From DATBSL01 sp963729875 (GTDB lineage: Bacteria > Acidobacteriota > Vicinamibacteria > Fen-336), in contig CAVSPR010000006.1 of the NCBI GenBank assembly GCA_963729875.1, positions 310,001 through 374,000 on the forward strand: a DNA stretch of 64,000 nt, read 5' to 3'. Below, in pieces: positions 11,404 through 21,561 of the stretch (positions are counted from its first letter, which is position 1; every line of letters begins with the position of its first letter). A model generated the notes under the pieces. It worked only from the letters and a program-made list of their open reading frames with translations. It had not been told where the DNA came from and ran no database searches. A program made the position numbers and the translations under genes.

Positions 11404-11480
<77 letters not shown>

Positions 11481-11513
11481 GCACTCATAAGCGACGGACA
11501 AGCGGGATGCACA

Positions 11514-11542
11514 GAGGGCCGCGAAAGCGGCCCTCGGCTTTT
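11514..11542 (+). terminator. Rho-independent terminator of tRNA-fMet
   Basis: GAGGGCCGC and GCGGCCCTC form a 9-bp stem closed by a GAAA tetraloop, followed by GGCTTTT. It lies 33 nt beyond the tRNA CCA end. Confidence 0.85.
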
Positions 11543-11697
11543 GGAGTGACCGAGACGCTCCGAGAGCCGACGGGGGTTGCCTCCCCTGCCTCGACCGGGC
11601 CATGATGTCCGCAGACTCCCAGGAGATGCTTCGCCGACTCGGCCGCGCTGGGCGGTAAGGTGCGGGTGCCCGTCTGTGAAACAAAGGAGGTGCTCCC

Positions 11698-12351
11698 ATG
11701 TCGTCTCGCGTCTCGCGACGGGGGTTCATGGCGGGAGGGTCGGGGGTCGTGGCCTCCCTGATCGGGCCGGCACGAGCACAGGCAAGGGCGAAACCGGCAA
11801 CCGGCCGGGTGGACGTCGAGCGGCTCGTCGAGGACCTGAAGCAAGCAAGCAAGGGGGCCGACGGCCAGCGGGCGGTCCGCGCCGTGCTCGAGCGCGCGGT
11901 GTCGGAGCCCGGCGCCCTGCTCGCGGGCATCGGCGAGCCCCGGGAGGCCGGGATCCACACGCTCTACCGTGCCGTGGACCTGACCGTCCTCAACGTCGTC
12001 TGGGCGCCGCTGATGGTGCTCCTCCCGCACAATCACAAGATGTGGGCCACGATCGGGATCTACTCCGGCCGCGAGGACAACATCCTGTGGCGCGCGAAGG
12101 GACAGCGGGTCGGCGCGTTCGGGGCGGCATCGCTCTCGGAGAACGACGTGTTCGACCTCCCGGACGACGCGATCCACTCGGTCATCAACCCCATCCCGCG
12201 GCTCACTGGAGCGATCCACGTCTATGGCGGGGACTTCTTCTCTGCGCCCCGCAGCGAGTGGGACTCGGACACGCTGAGCGAGAGGCCCTTCGACCTCGAG
12301 GCGGCCCGCCGGGTCTTCCAGGAGGCCGTCCAGCGGTTCAACTGCCGGTAG
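11698..12351 (+). CDS. Tat-exported cupin-fold protein, function unknown
   Basis: A 217-residue protein with a twin-arginine signal (SRRGFMAGG) and an Ala-rich cleavage region ending ARAQA. The mature part holds PHNHKMWATIGIYSGREDN and GAIHVYGGDFF, the two His-containing motifs expected of double-stranded beta-helix metal enzymes of the cysteine dioxygenase-like group. A mononuclear metal site is therefore likely, but the substrate is unknown. GGAGGTG precedes the ATG. It stands alone between tRNA-fMet and the DUF255 gene. Tat export suggests a folded, metal-loaded enzyme acting outside the cytoplasm. Confidence 0.65.
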   Translation: MSSRVSRRGFMAGGSGVVASLIGPARAQARAKPATGRVDVERLVEDLKQASKGADGQRAVRAVLERAVSEPGALLAGIGEPREAGIHTLYRAVDLTVLNVVWAPLMVLLPHNHKMWATIGIYSGREDNILWRAKGQRVGAFGAASLSENDVFDLPDDAIHSVINPIPRLTGAIHVYGGDFFSAPRSEWDSDTLSERPFDLEAARRVFQEAVQRFNCR

Positions 12352-12514
12352 CCGTGCCCGTGACCGCGCGCGATTCGACGCTTCCGGCTCGAGCGGGGCG
12401 GGGGCGCGAGGGCGAGGGCAGCCGAAGGTGCGTGGCGAATTGGGCTACAATGCCCTGGCTTCTGTGGGCTTATCTCGAGCGCCGGGGCCCGGGCGGCCGT
12501 AGCGAGGGACACCG

Positions 12515-14747
12515 GTGACGAACCGACTGGCACGCGAGTCGAGCCCCTACCTCCTCCTCCACAAGGACAACCCCGTCGACTGGCACCCGTGGGGCGAGGA
12601 GGCCTTCGCGCGCGCCCGCGCCGAGGACAAGCCGATCTTCCTGTCGGTCGGCTACTCGACCTGCTACTGGTGCCACGTGATGGAGCGGGAGAGCTTCTCC
12701 CAGGCCGAGATCGCCCGGCAGATGAACGAGGGCTTCGTCTGCGTGAAGGTGGACCGCGAGGAGCGGCCCGACGTGGACGAGATCTACATGGCCGCGACCC
12801 AGCTCATCACCCGCTCGGGCGGCTGGCCGAACTCGGTGTTCCTGACCCCAGACCTCAAGCCCTTTTTCGCGGGGACCTACTTCCCGCCGGCCGACGGCCG
12901 GGGCCGCCCCGGCCTCCCCCGGGTGCTGCAGGGCCTGCGCGAGGCGTGGGCCTTCCGGCGCCCGGAGCTGCTTCAGCAGGCCGAGATGGTGGCGCAGGCG
13001 ATGCGGCAGCACCTCTCGTCGTCGCGGGGCAAGGCGGAGGCGCTCCCCGGCCCGGAGATCGTGAGCGCGGTCCGGGAAGGTCTCGCCGAGCGCTTCGACC
13101 CCGAGTGGGGCGGCTTCGGGCCGGCCCCGAAGTTCCCCTCTCCCGCCAACCTCTTCTTCCTCCTGGAGCGCGCGAGCGACGACGAGGCGCGGGAGATGCT
13201 CGTCGCGACCCTCGACCGGATGGCCCGCGGGGGCCTGATGGACCAGCTGGCCGGGGGCTTCCACCGCTACTCGACGGACGAGGCGTGGCTCGTGCCGCAC
13301 TTCGAGAAGATGCTGTACGACAACGCCTCGCTCGCCTGGCTCTACGCCGAGGCCTCGGCCCTCGCCCCGGGGCAGGGCTTCGAGCGCGTCGCCCGCCTGA
13401 CCCTCGACTTCGTGCTGCGCGAGATGACGGGGCCGGAGGGGGGCTTCCTCTCCGCGATCGACGCGGAGACGGACGGCCACGAGGGTGCCTACTACACCTG
13501 GACGGCGGAGGAGCTCGACGCGGCGCTGCCGGGGGCCGAGGGCCGGCTGTTCCGCGCCGTGTACGGCCTCGAGGGACCGCCTCCCTTCGAGGGAGAGCGC
13601 TACGTGCTCTACCTCCACACGCCGTCTCGCCGAGCAGGCCCGCGCGGGCGGCCTCACCGAGGCGGAGCTGCTGCGGCGCCTCGAGGCGGGCCGCCGCGCG
13701 CTCCTCGAGGCGCGCTCCCGGCGGCCGCGCCCGCTGACCGACGACAAGGTGCTCTCCGACTGGAACGGCCTCATGATCGGCGCCATGGCCCGCGCCGGGG
13801 CCCGGCTCGCCGAGCCGCGCTACGTCGAGGCGGCCGAGCGCGCGGCCGGCTTCGCGCTGTCGCGGCTCTCGCACCCTGGCGACGGCACGCTCCTCCACGC
13901 GTGGCGCGAGGGCCGCGCCCACGTGGCGGCCTTCCTCGACGACTACGCGTTCCTCGTCGAGGGCCTCCTCCAGCTCCACGGGGCGACGGGCGACGGCCGG
14001 TGGCGAGACGAGGCGGTCCGGCTCGCCGGGGAGCAGGAGCGGCGGCTCGGGGACGCCGGGGGCGGCGGCTGGTTCGTGGCCGGCGAGGACCCCCGGCTGC
14101 TGTTCCGCTCCAAGCCGGCCTTCGACGGGGCGGTGGCCTCGGCGAACGGCGTCGCGGCGATGAACGCGATCGAGCTCGCGCGCCTCACCGGGGACGCGGC
14201 CTGGGCGGACCGGGCCGAGGCGGCGATACTCGCCTTCGCCGAGGGAATGGGGCAGGCGCCGCTCGCCCACGTCACCCTCGTCCGTGCCCTGGACCGCCTC
14301 GTCGCGGCTCCTCGCGCCGCCCGTCCCGCGCCCGTGATGCCGCCGGCGCAGCCGGTGGTGCCGGCGGTCGACGCGCTCGAGGACGAGGCGTACGAGCTGG
14401 CCGAGATCGAGGGGCGCCTCGGCACGAGCGAGGACGAGGACTGGAAACCATTCCGGATCGAGGTCGCGCTGCGGAAGGGCTGGCACGTGAACGCCAACCC
14501 GGCGGGTGCGGGCCTCGTGCCGACGGCCGTCGCGGGGGTCGTGGGCGGCGTTCGCAGCGTCCGCTACCCGGCTCCCGAGGGCTGGGACGGCGGGGCGGGG
14601 CCGGTGCCGGTCTACCGGGGGCGGTTCGTCATCGAGGGCGAGGTCGAGCGGCGGGGCGGGGGCGCCGGCGGCGTCGAGGTGACCTACCAGGCCTGCGACG
14701 ACGCGCGCTGCCTCCCGCCGGTCAGCCGGATCGTCCGCCTGCGATGA
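12515..14747 (+). CDS. DUF255 thioredoxin-fold protein with DsbD-like C-terminal domain (one frameshift)
   Basis: The N-terminus is a YyaL/spermatogenesis-associated-20-type thioredoxin fold: SSPYLLLHKDNPVDW, then CYWCHVM as the redox-like motif. A glycosidase-like (alpha/alpha)6 region follows, with WGGFGPAPKFPSP and FEKMLYDNA. The last 110 residues (VALRKGWHVNANPAG ... YQACDDARCLPPV) resemble the N-terminal periplasmic domain of DsbD, an unusual addition. The frame breaks near 13625, where one extra base (a T) separates LHTP from LAEQARAGG; removing it gives about 743 residues. Probably a sequence error. GTG start after AGCGAGGG. Its stop overlaps the next ATG (ATGA). Confidence 0.8.
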
Positions 14748-15709
14748 GCGCTGCGCGCGATCGGCTGGAGGTCGCGGCCCTGGAGCGATACGACTCGCTC
14801 TTCATCGCCCCGCACGGCGACGACGTGGCCCTGGGCTGCCCGGCGCGCGTCCTGGGCGAGGCAGAGCGGGGCCGGCGCGTCCTGGTGTTGGCGCTGTTCG
14901 AGCCCGTCGGCAGCGACACCCCGACCGCGAGAGCGGTGCGCGAGCTGGGAGCCGAGTACGCCTCGGCCGGCCTGCCGGCGGCCCGCGAGCGGGGGGAGCC
15001 CGGGAGGGCGTCGGTCGCTTTCGAGCGCAGCGCCGAGGACGACCAGGGTGCACTCGAGGCCGCGCGCCTCCTCACGCTCACCGGCCCGCGCACGCAGGCG
15101 GTGCACGTCTACGCGCCCCTCGGCCTCGGGGCCTCGGTCGACCACCGGCTGACCTACGAGGCCGCGGTGCGCGCGTTCGCGACCGAGGCGGGCCGCAACC
15201 TCTTCCTCTACGAGGAGAGACCCGAGGCGTTCGTGCCCGGGGCGGTCAGGGTGCGGCTGGCCCTCCTCGGGGCGCGCCTGCCTCCCGGGGCGGTGAAGTC
15301 CGCCGAGCGCGCGGGGCTCGTGCGCCACCTGTGGCGGGCGAACGAGCCCGCCGTCATGCGGGGGGAGATCCGCGGGATCGGCTCCCGGCTCGGCCTGCTC
15401 CGGGCGGCGCGCCGGCGCTTCGCGCGGGCCCGGCCCTGGAACCCGCTGCGCGCCTTCGGCCCGCGGCTCCAGCCGGTCGTCCACGTGGGCGACGAGGAAG
15501 CGCAGACCCGCGCGCGGGCCCTCGCCGTGGCCCTGCTGCCGAAGGACAGCAAGGGACGTCCGCGCGCTGCCCAGCGGTTCAACGCCCGGGCGGCCGCGGC
15601 AGCGAAGCGGCTCGGCGGGTTGTACCACGCGGAGCGCTTCTGGCTCTTCCTGCCCTCGGGGGACGGCCTGCCCGAGGTCCAGCACCCGCTCGAGATGGCC
15701 GAGGCCTGA
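14744..15709 (+). CDS. PIG-L family N-acetylglucosaminyl deacetylase-like protein
   Basis: A 321-residue protein. IAPHGDDVALGCPA near residue 22 corresponds to the PIG-L zinc motif (usually PHPDDE); here the Glu position is Val, a notable change. VDHRLTYEA (about 128) supplies the further metal-binding His. PIG-L enzymes remove N-acetyl groups from sugar conjugates such as GlcNAc-inositol, bacillithiol or mycothiol precursors and LPS intermediates. The inositol-phosphate synthase at 41803 makes an inositol conjugate thinkable, but the genes are not linked. Starts in an ATGA overlap with the DUF255 gene, so the two are probably co-translated. Confidence 0.75.
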   Translation: MSAARDRLEVAALERYDSLFIAPHGDDVALGCPARVLGEAERGRRVLVLALFEPVGSDTPTARAVRELGAEYASAGLPAARERGEPGRASVAFERSAEDDQGALEAARLLTLTGPRTQAVHVYAPLGLGASVDHRLTYEAAVRAFATEAGRNLFLYEERPEAFVPGAVRVRLALLGARLPPGAVKSAERAGLVRHLWRANEPAVMRGEIRGIGSRLGLLRAARRRFARARPWNPLRAFGPRLQPVVHVGDEEAQTRARALAVALLPKDSKGRPRAAQRFNARAAAAAKRLGGLYHAERFWLFLPSGDGLPEVQHPLEMAEA

Positions 15710-15717
15710 GGCGCCGC

Positions 15718-16221
15718 TCAGGGCGCCGGGGCAAGCCAGGTGTCTGCGTCCTCGAGCGCCGCCCAGCGTTCGGGGTCCTGGAGCCAGAGGGTGTTGAGGT
15801 AGGTCCGCACCTCGCCCGCGGGGAAGGACGCGACGGCGGCGACCGCCGCCTTCGCCTTCTCGACGTCCACCGGCGGGGCGGAGTCCGCCTCCTCCTTGAG
15901 GACGCCGTCCTCGTGGGGGAGAGCCAGTGCGTCCAGGAAGGCCCCGAGGAGAGCCCGCCGGTGGCCGAGGTGCAGGGAGACGAGCAGCCCCTGCGCCAGC
16001 GGCTCGCCGGGGTCGAGGACGGTGGCCAGGATGCGGGCCTGCGCGTCCGGCGAAAGCGCCCGCGCGGCCTGGGGCCGGAGATTGCGGGCCTTCACCAGCG
16101 CCGTGAGGGCGGCGCCGGCGAGCTCCGTGGGCGGCTCGGCGAAGAAGGCGCTGGTCGCGGCCCGCCTGTCCTCGGCCGGCAGGCTCTTCCAGAGTCGGGT
16201 TGCAGTCGGATGAAACGTCAT
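15718..16221 (-). CDS. Hypothetical protein
   Basis: A 167-residue, Ala/Leu-rich, mostly helical soluble protein beginning MTFHPTATRLW. No recognised motif, signal or membrane segment. Three in-frame ATGs lie close together; 16221 is chosen because the composition becomes protein-like there, and no clear ribosome-binding site separates them. Convergent with the PIG-L gene with an 8-bp gap. Confidence 0.55.
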   Translation of the reverse strand: MTFHPTATRLWKSLPAEDRRAATSAFFAEPPTELAGAALTALVKARNLRPQAARALSPDAQARILATVLDPGEPLAQGLLVSLHLGHRRALLGAFLDALALPHEDGVLKEEADSAPPVDVEKAKAAVAAVASFPAGEVRTYLNTLWLQDPERWAALEDADTWLAPAP

Positions 16222-16273
16222 GGGGCCCATCTCAGCACAACCCCGGGCCGCCACCAAGCGCCGCGAGGGCTGG

Positions 16274-16279
16274 TAAGAT
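16274..16279 (+). promoter_or_regulatory. Putative -10 box, leaderless start
   Basis: TAAGAT 7 nt before the ATG at 16287. No Shine-Dalgarno could fit on the transcript. Confidence 0.4.
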
Positions 16280-16286
16280 CAGGCGG

Positions 16287-16580
16287 ATGGCCGAGACCAC
16301 CGCGCCGCCGCCGCCGGGATGCCTCACGGACGCGCAGCTCGCCCAGCTGCGTGGCGCCGCTCCCGGCCGGGCTCCGGAGGCCTTCGCCCGGCACCTCGCG
16401 TCGTGCGAGCGGTGCCAGACGCGGGCGCTCTTCGGCGGCGAGCGCCGCCCCACCGTCGCGCGGAAGACACCGCCCACGACGCCCTCGCTGCGCCGCGCGC
16501 TTTTCCTGACCGCGCTCATCCTCGCCGCCATGGCTGCCTTCGCGTGGACGGTGCAGAAGCTGGCCAGTCGCGTCCCGTAG
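16287..16580 (+). CDS. Small single-pass membrane protein with zinc-finger-like HxxxCxxC
   Basis: A 97-residue protein. HLASCERCQT at about residue 36 resembles the HxxxCxxC zinc-binding site of anti-sigma factor N-domains. A predicted transmembrane helix lies near the C-terminus (LFLTALILAAMAAFAWTV), leaving almost nothing outside. This is anti-sigma-like topology, but no sigma factor gene is adjacent. The TAAGAT box 7 nt upstream supports this ATG. Confidence 0.6.
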   Translation: MAETTAPPPPGCLTDAQLAQLRGAAPGRAPEAFARHLASCERCQTRALFGGERRPTVARKTPPTTPSLRRALFLTALILAAMAAFAWTVQKLASRVP

Positions 16581-16584
16581 CCGC

Positions 16585-17289
16585 TCAGGCCGGCGCGTCG
16601 ACGGGCACGAGGGCCCCGGTCGTGGGTGCGGAGTCTGCCGAGAGCAGGAATACGACGACGCGGGCGATGGCCTCGGGCGAGGTCCACGTCCGGCGGTCCG
16701 CGCCGGGCATCGCCCGCCGGTTGGCGGGCGTGTCGATGGTGCCGGGGAGCACCGCGTTGAAGCGGACTGCGCGATCCGCGTTCTCGAGGGCGAGGACCTT
16801 CACGAGGGCGTGGACCGCGACCTTCGAGACGGCGTAGGCGGCCATCCCCGCGCCGCCGGTCTCCGCCGCGCGCGAGCCCACCGCGACCACGCTGCCTCCC
16901 TGCTTGCGCAGGTGCGGGAGTGCCACGCGGCAGACGTGGGCCACCGTGTCGAGGTTCGTGCGGAGCATGCGCTCCCACAAGTCCTCGGGCGCCTCGTCGA
17001 AGCGGGTGCCCCCCGCCCAGCCCCCGGCCACGAGCGCCAACCCGTCGAGGACGCGCAGCTGGCGCGCCGCCTCGTCCACGAAGGACCGGGCCCCGGCGGG
17101 GCTGGCGAGGTCGGCGCGCGCGCCGAAGAGCGCGGCGCCCTCGCCCGCCGAGCCGAGCAGCCCCTGCCACTCGGCAGGATCGCGGTAAGGCACCGCGACC
17201 CGGGCACCGCGCGCGAGCAGCTGCTGGACGAGGGCGCGACCGAGCGCCCCCGTTCCCCCGGTGACGATGACACCCTGGGGCGCGCTCAC
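16585..17289 (-). CDS. Short-chain dehydrogenase/reductase
   Basis: A 234-residue SDR. The NAD(P)-binding glycine motif TGGTGALG is at about residue 9, and the catalytic YxxxK is in AAYAVSKVAV (Tyr about 151). Final reductase region: VLPGTIDTPANRRAMP. Substrate unknown. GTG start at 17289, inside a GTGA overlap with the upstream rhodanese stop, so the two proteins are made from one transcript. Confidence 0.88.
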   Translation of the reverse strand: MSAPQGVIVTGGTGALGRALVQQLLARGARVAVPYRDPAEWQGLLGSAGEGAALFGARADLASPAGARSFVDEAARQLRVLDGLALVAGGWAGGTRFDEAPEDLWERMLRTNLDTVAHVCRVALPHLRKQGGSVVAVGSRAAETGGAGMAAYAVSKVAVHALVKVLALENADRAVRFNAVLPGTIDTPANRRAMPGADRRTWTSPEAIARVVVFLLSADSAPTTGALVPVDAPA

Positions 17290-17717
17290 TTCCCGTCTCC
17301 GCTCACGTCTTTCCAGGACCGGCCCGGCCGGGCCTGGCGGCTCGTGGGCAGGCCGGCCTGCGCCCAGCCGGGCTGGAGGCGGCCGACGGCGTCGGGACGG
17401 CCGGCGAAGCCCGCGGACTGGATGACGAGGCTCGTGTAGCCCGCCCGCTCGAGGAGGGCGGCCGCGTGCTCGGACCGGTTCGAGGTGCGGCAGCCGATCA
17501 CGAGGGGGGCCTCCTTCGGGAAGAGCCGTGCGACCACGTCGAGGAACGCGTCGTTGGGCTGGCCTCCCGTCGGGCCCATGTGGACGATGGGGACGTTCCA
17601 CGCTCCCTCCGGGTGGCCCTGCTCGAACTCGGGGACGGAGCGGACGTCGAGGTAGGCGTAGCCCTGCTCGCGCATGAGGGCGAGGGCCTCTTCCGGGGAA
17701 ACCCGTCTGGTCGGCAT
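17286..17717 (-). CDS. Rhodanese-like sulfurtransferase
   Basis: A 143-residue single rhodanese domain. YLDVRSVPEFEQGHPEGAWN is the family signature and CRTSNRS (Cys about residue 75) is the active-site loop for the persulfide. Likely a cytoplasmic sulfur carrier. Co-transcribed with the overlapping SDR. A TATAAA box 19 nt upstream, inside an inverted repeat, may be its promoter. Confidence 0.88.
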   Translation of the reverse strand: MPTRRVSPEEALALMREQGYAYLDVRSVPEFEQGHPEGAWNVPIVHMGPTGGQPNDAFLDVVARLFPKEAPLVIGCRTSNRSEHAAALLERAGYTSLVIQSAGFAGRPDAVGRLQPGWAQAGLPTSRQARPGRSWKDVSGDGK

Positions 17718-17730
17718 GTGGGAGACCTCT

Positions 17731-17749
17731 GTCGTGTTTATAGCACGAC
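17731..17749. promoter_or_regulatory. Inverted repeat around a -10-like box
   Basis: GTCGTG (17731-17736) and CACGAC (17744-17749) flank TTTATAG, which reads TATAAA on the minus strand. It lies between the aminotransferase stop and the rhodanese start. It could be an operator over a promoter or a short stem at the aminotransferase 3' end. Confidence 0.35.
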
Positions 17750-18916
17750 GTCCGCGAGGACCCTCGCGACGCCTTCCGCGAAGTCGGGGGGCGGCGGGAG
17801 GAGGCTCAGCACGAGGAAGGCCTCGTGCGGGAAGTCGAAGAAGTAGCCGGGGTGCACGAGGACGTCGTGCTCCTCGAGCAGCCGCGTCACCCGCTCCTCC
17901 TCCGTCCACGTCGCGGGCACGCGCAGCACGGCGTACCAGCCGCCCTCGGGCTCGAGGAGCGTGGTCGGGGAGGAGGGGGCGAGGGCCGCCCGCAGGGTGT
18001 GCAGGTTGCCGAGCACCCGTGCCCGGATGGGAGCCTGCAGCTCCTCGCGGCGGGCGAGCAGGTCGGGCGCGGCCACCTGCACCGGCGTCGAGACCGAGAG
18101 GTAGGTGTCGGCCACCACCTCGAGGCGAGCGAGCGCGTCGGAAACGAGGTGCGGAGGTCCGGTGACGGCGGTCCAGGCGAGCTTCAGCTGCGGCAGGCCG
18201 CAGCTCTTCGAGAGGCCGCCGAGGGCGAAGGCGAGCGCGGCCCCGTCACGGGCGGCGCTCGCCGCCCGCTGCGGGTCGTCCCGGAAGGAGAAGTCGGCGA
18301 ACACCTCGTCCGAGACGAGGGCCAGCCCGCGCTCGGCGCACAGCTCCTCGAGGGCGGCGTGCTCCTCGCGACGCAGGTACGCACCGGTCGGGTTGCCGGG
18401 GTTGACGACCACGACCGCCCGCGTGCGGGGCCCGACGAGGGCGCGCAGGGCGACGGCGTCGATGGACCACCGGCCGTCGTGAACGAGGGGGTAGCTGCGC
18501 ACCCGGACCGACTCGAGGCTCGCGAGGAACTCGAAGAGCGGGTAGCCCGGGCGGGGGACGAGCACGTCGTCGCCGGGGTCGCACAGGAGCTTGAAGAGGA
18601 AGGCGTAGGCCTCGCTGGTGCTCGCCGAGAGCACGACGCGCTCGACGCTCAGCGGAAAGCCGCGCCGGGCGAAGTCGGCGGCGGCGGCGGCGCGCGCCGC
18701 CGGGAGGCCGAACGGCGCGGGCTCGTATTGCCTCGCCTGCGGCCGCGAGAGCGACGCGAGCAGGTCGGCGGGGCAGGCCAGGCCGGCCCGGGTCGGGTTC
18801 GACTCGGTGAGGTCCAGCACGCGGCGGCCGGCCACCCGCTTCTCGGCGAGGCGCCGGGCGAGGCGGTTGAGACGCAGGTCCCAGTGGGTCCGCTCGGAGA
18901 ACATGGGCGAGGGCAT
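17738..18916 (-). CDS. PLP-dependent aminotransferase, class I/II
   Basis: A 392-residue fold-type I aminotransferase. LTESNPTRAGL near the N-terminus, NPGNPTGAYL (about 165) and GGLSKSCGLPQLKLAW (Schiff-base Lys about 233) are the expected substrate- and PLP-binding segments. It transfers amino groups between an amino acid and a 2-oxo acid; the substrate cannot be told from sequence. Two in-frame ATGs (18916, 18904) lack clear ribosome-binding sites. Divergent from the lipoprotein-ABC operon. Confidence 0.87.
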   Translation of the reverse strand: MPSPMFSERTHWDLRLNRLARRLAEKRVAGRRVLDLTESNPTRAGLACPADLLASLSRPQARQYEPAPFGLPAARAAAAADFARRGFPLSVERVVLSASTSEAYAFLFKLLCDPGDDVLVPRPGYPLFEFLASLESVRVRSYPLVHDGRWSIDAVALRALVGPRTRAVVVVNPGNPTGAYLRREEHAALEELCAERGLALVSDEVFADFSFRDDPQRAASAARDGAALAFALGGLSKSCGLPQLKLAWTAVTGPPHLVSDALARLEVVADTYLSVSTPVQVAAPDLLARREELQAPIRARVLGNLHTLRAALAPSSPTTLLEPEGGWYAVLRVPATWTEEERVTRLLEEHDVLVHPGYFFDFPHEAFLVLSLLPPPPDFAEGVARVLADVVL

Positions 18917-18982
18917 CGTAATGCAGCCCGGGGGCGTTTGACTCGGGCGGCGGCGCGCCCTTAGCCTGCTCCCCAGGTAGCC

Positions 18983-19542
18983 ATGAGCTCAACCCGCGCC
19001 GTCCTCGTCCTCCTCGCCGGCCTGCTCGCGGCCTGCTCCAGCGGACCGGCCGCCAAGCCCTCGCCGGCACCGTCCGCCGCCGACGTCGGGCGCCCCCTGC
19101 CCAGCCCCCTCCCGGACGTGGTCGCCCGCGTGAACGGCCAGCCCGTGCGCATCCACCAGATCCTCCCGATGGCGAAGGTGGAGTTCGACGCCCTGAAGGC
19201 GAGGGAGCAGGAGAGCAAGAAGGCCGAGGTGCTCCGCCGCGCGCTCCAGAGGTACGTGGAACGCGAGCTGCTCCTGCAGGAAGCCCTCGCGCGCGGTATC
19301 GAGGCCGACTCGCGCCAGGTGGACTGGGCCTACGACCAGATGCGGCGCGACCACCCCGAGGAGAAGGGCTGGGCCGAGTTCCTGGCCATGCAGGCCATGG
19401 ACCCGCAGTCGCTGCGGATGGAGCTGCGAGCCCGGTACACGGTGGAGGCCCTGCTCGAGCAGGAGGCGTCGCTCCACCCGGGCGAACCGCAGGGGGCCCT
19501 GCTCGAGCGGCTGCGCGCGAAGGCGCGGATCGAGCTCTTCCT

Positions 19543-19546
<4 letters not shown>
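18983..19546 (+). CDS. SurA-N-like lipoprotein without isomerase domain
   Basis: A 187-residue protein. The lipobox LLAAC lies at residues 14-18, followed by a Pro/Ala linker. The helical region VARVNGQPVRIHQILP ... YVERELLLQEALARGIEAD resembles the SurA/PpiC N-terminal chaperone domain. No parvulin domain follows. It probably binds unfolded or exported peptide at the outer face of a membrane. AGGTAG precedes the ATG. Its stop overlaps the TTG start of the ABC ATPase (TTGA), so it may serve the exporter. Confidence 0.72.
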
Positions 19547-20482
<936 letters not shown>

Positions 20483-20490
<8 letters not shown>

Positions 20491-21538
20491 CCGCGTGCGG
20501 GCCCGGGCCTTCCTCGCTCTCTGCCTCGCCCGCCTCCGGGAGTACTACCGCGAGCCCGAGGTGCTGTTCTGGGGCTTCGCGTTCCCGCTCCTGCTCGCGG
20601 CCGCGCTCGCGGTGGCGTTCCGCGACCGGCCGTCGGAGCCCTCGCGCGCCCTCGTCCGACAGGGGCCGGGCGCGCCGCGCGTGCTCGCCGCGCTGCGAGC
20701 GGCCCCCCTCGTCCAGGCGGACGGGGCGACGGAGGAAGAGGCCGCGCGGGCGCTGCGCATGGGCCGAGCGGATGTCGTGGTGGTGGCCCCCGCGACCCCC
20801 TCGGGAACGGTCGAGTACCGGTTCGACCCCTCGCGGCCGGAATCCGGGGTCGCCCGCGCGCGCGTGGACGACGCCCTGCAGCGGGCGGCGGGGCGCGCGG
20901 ATCCCGTCCGCAGCCGCGAGGTGGCCACGAGCGAGCCGGGCGGCCGATACGTGGACTTCCTCGTGCCGGGCCTCATCGGCATGAACCTCATGAGCGCGGG
21001 GATGTGGGGCGTGGGGTACACCCTCGTCGACATGCGGATCAAGAAGCTCCTCCGCCGCCTGCTGGCGACTCCCATGAGGCCGGCCGACTTCATGGCCGCG
21101 CAGATGGCGACGCGGGTGGCGTTCACGTTCGTGGAGGTCGGGGCGCTGCTGGGCTTCGCCTGGCTGGCCCTCGGCGTCCCCGTGCGCGGCTCGCTCGCGG
21201 CCGTGATGGCGGTGGCCCTTCTCGGGGCGATGTGCTTCGCGGGCCTGGGTCTCGCCGTGGCCTGCCGCGCGCAGAAGATCGAGACGGTGAGCGGGCTGAT
21301 GAACCTGGTGATGATGCCGATGTTCGTGGGGTCCGGTGTCTTCTTCGCGGTGGACCGATTCCCGGCGACGGTGCAGCCCTTCCTGCGGGCCCTCCCCCTG
21401 ACCGCGCTCAACGACGCGCTGCGGGCGGTGACACTCGAGGGGGCCGACCTCGCCTCCCAGGGGGGACGGCTTCTCCTGCTCGCCGCGTGGGGCGGGGTGA
21501 GCTTCGTCCTGGGGCTGCGCCTGTTCCGCTGGAGCTAG
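20483..21538 (+). CDS. ABC-2 type permease
   Basis: A 351-residue permease. One transmembrane helix lies near residue 25-45, a roughly 120-residue extracytoplasmic loop follows, and five more helices begin at FLVPGLIGMNLMSAG. The architecture matches ABC-2/YhgE-DrrB export permeases, including LRRLLATPMRPADFMAAQ after the second helix. Forms an exporter with the preceding ATPase and perhaps the lipoprotein. Convergent with the GGDEF gene. Confidence 0.9.
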
Positions 21539-21561
21539 AGCGACACGGGCCGGCGGGGCCC

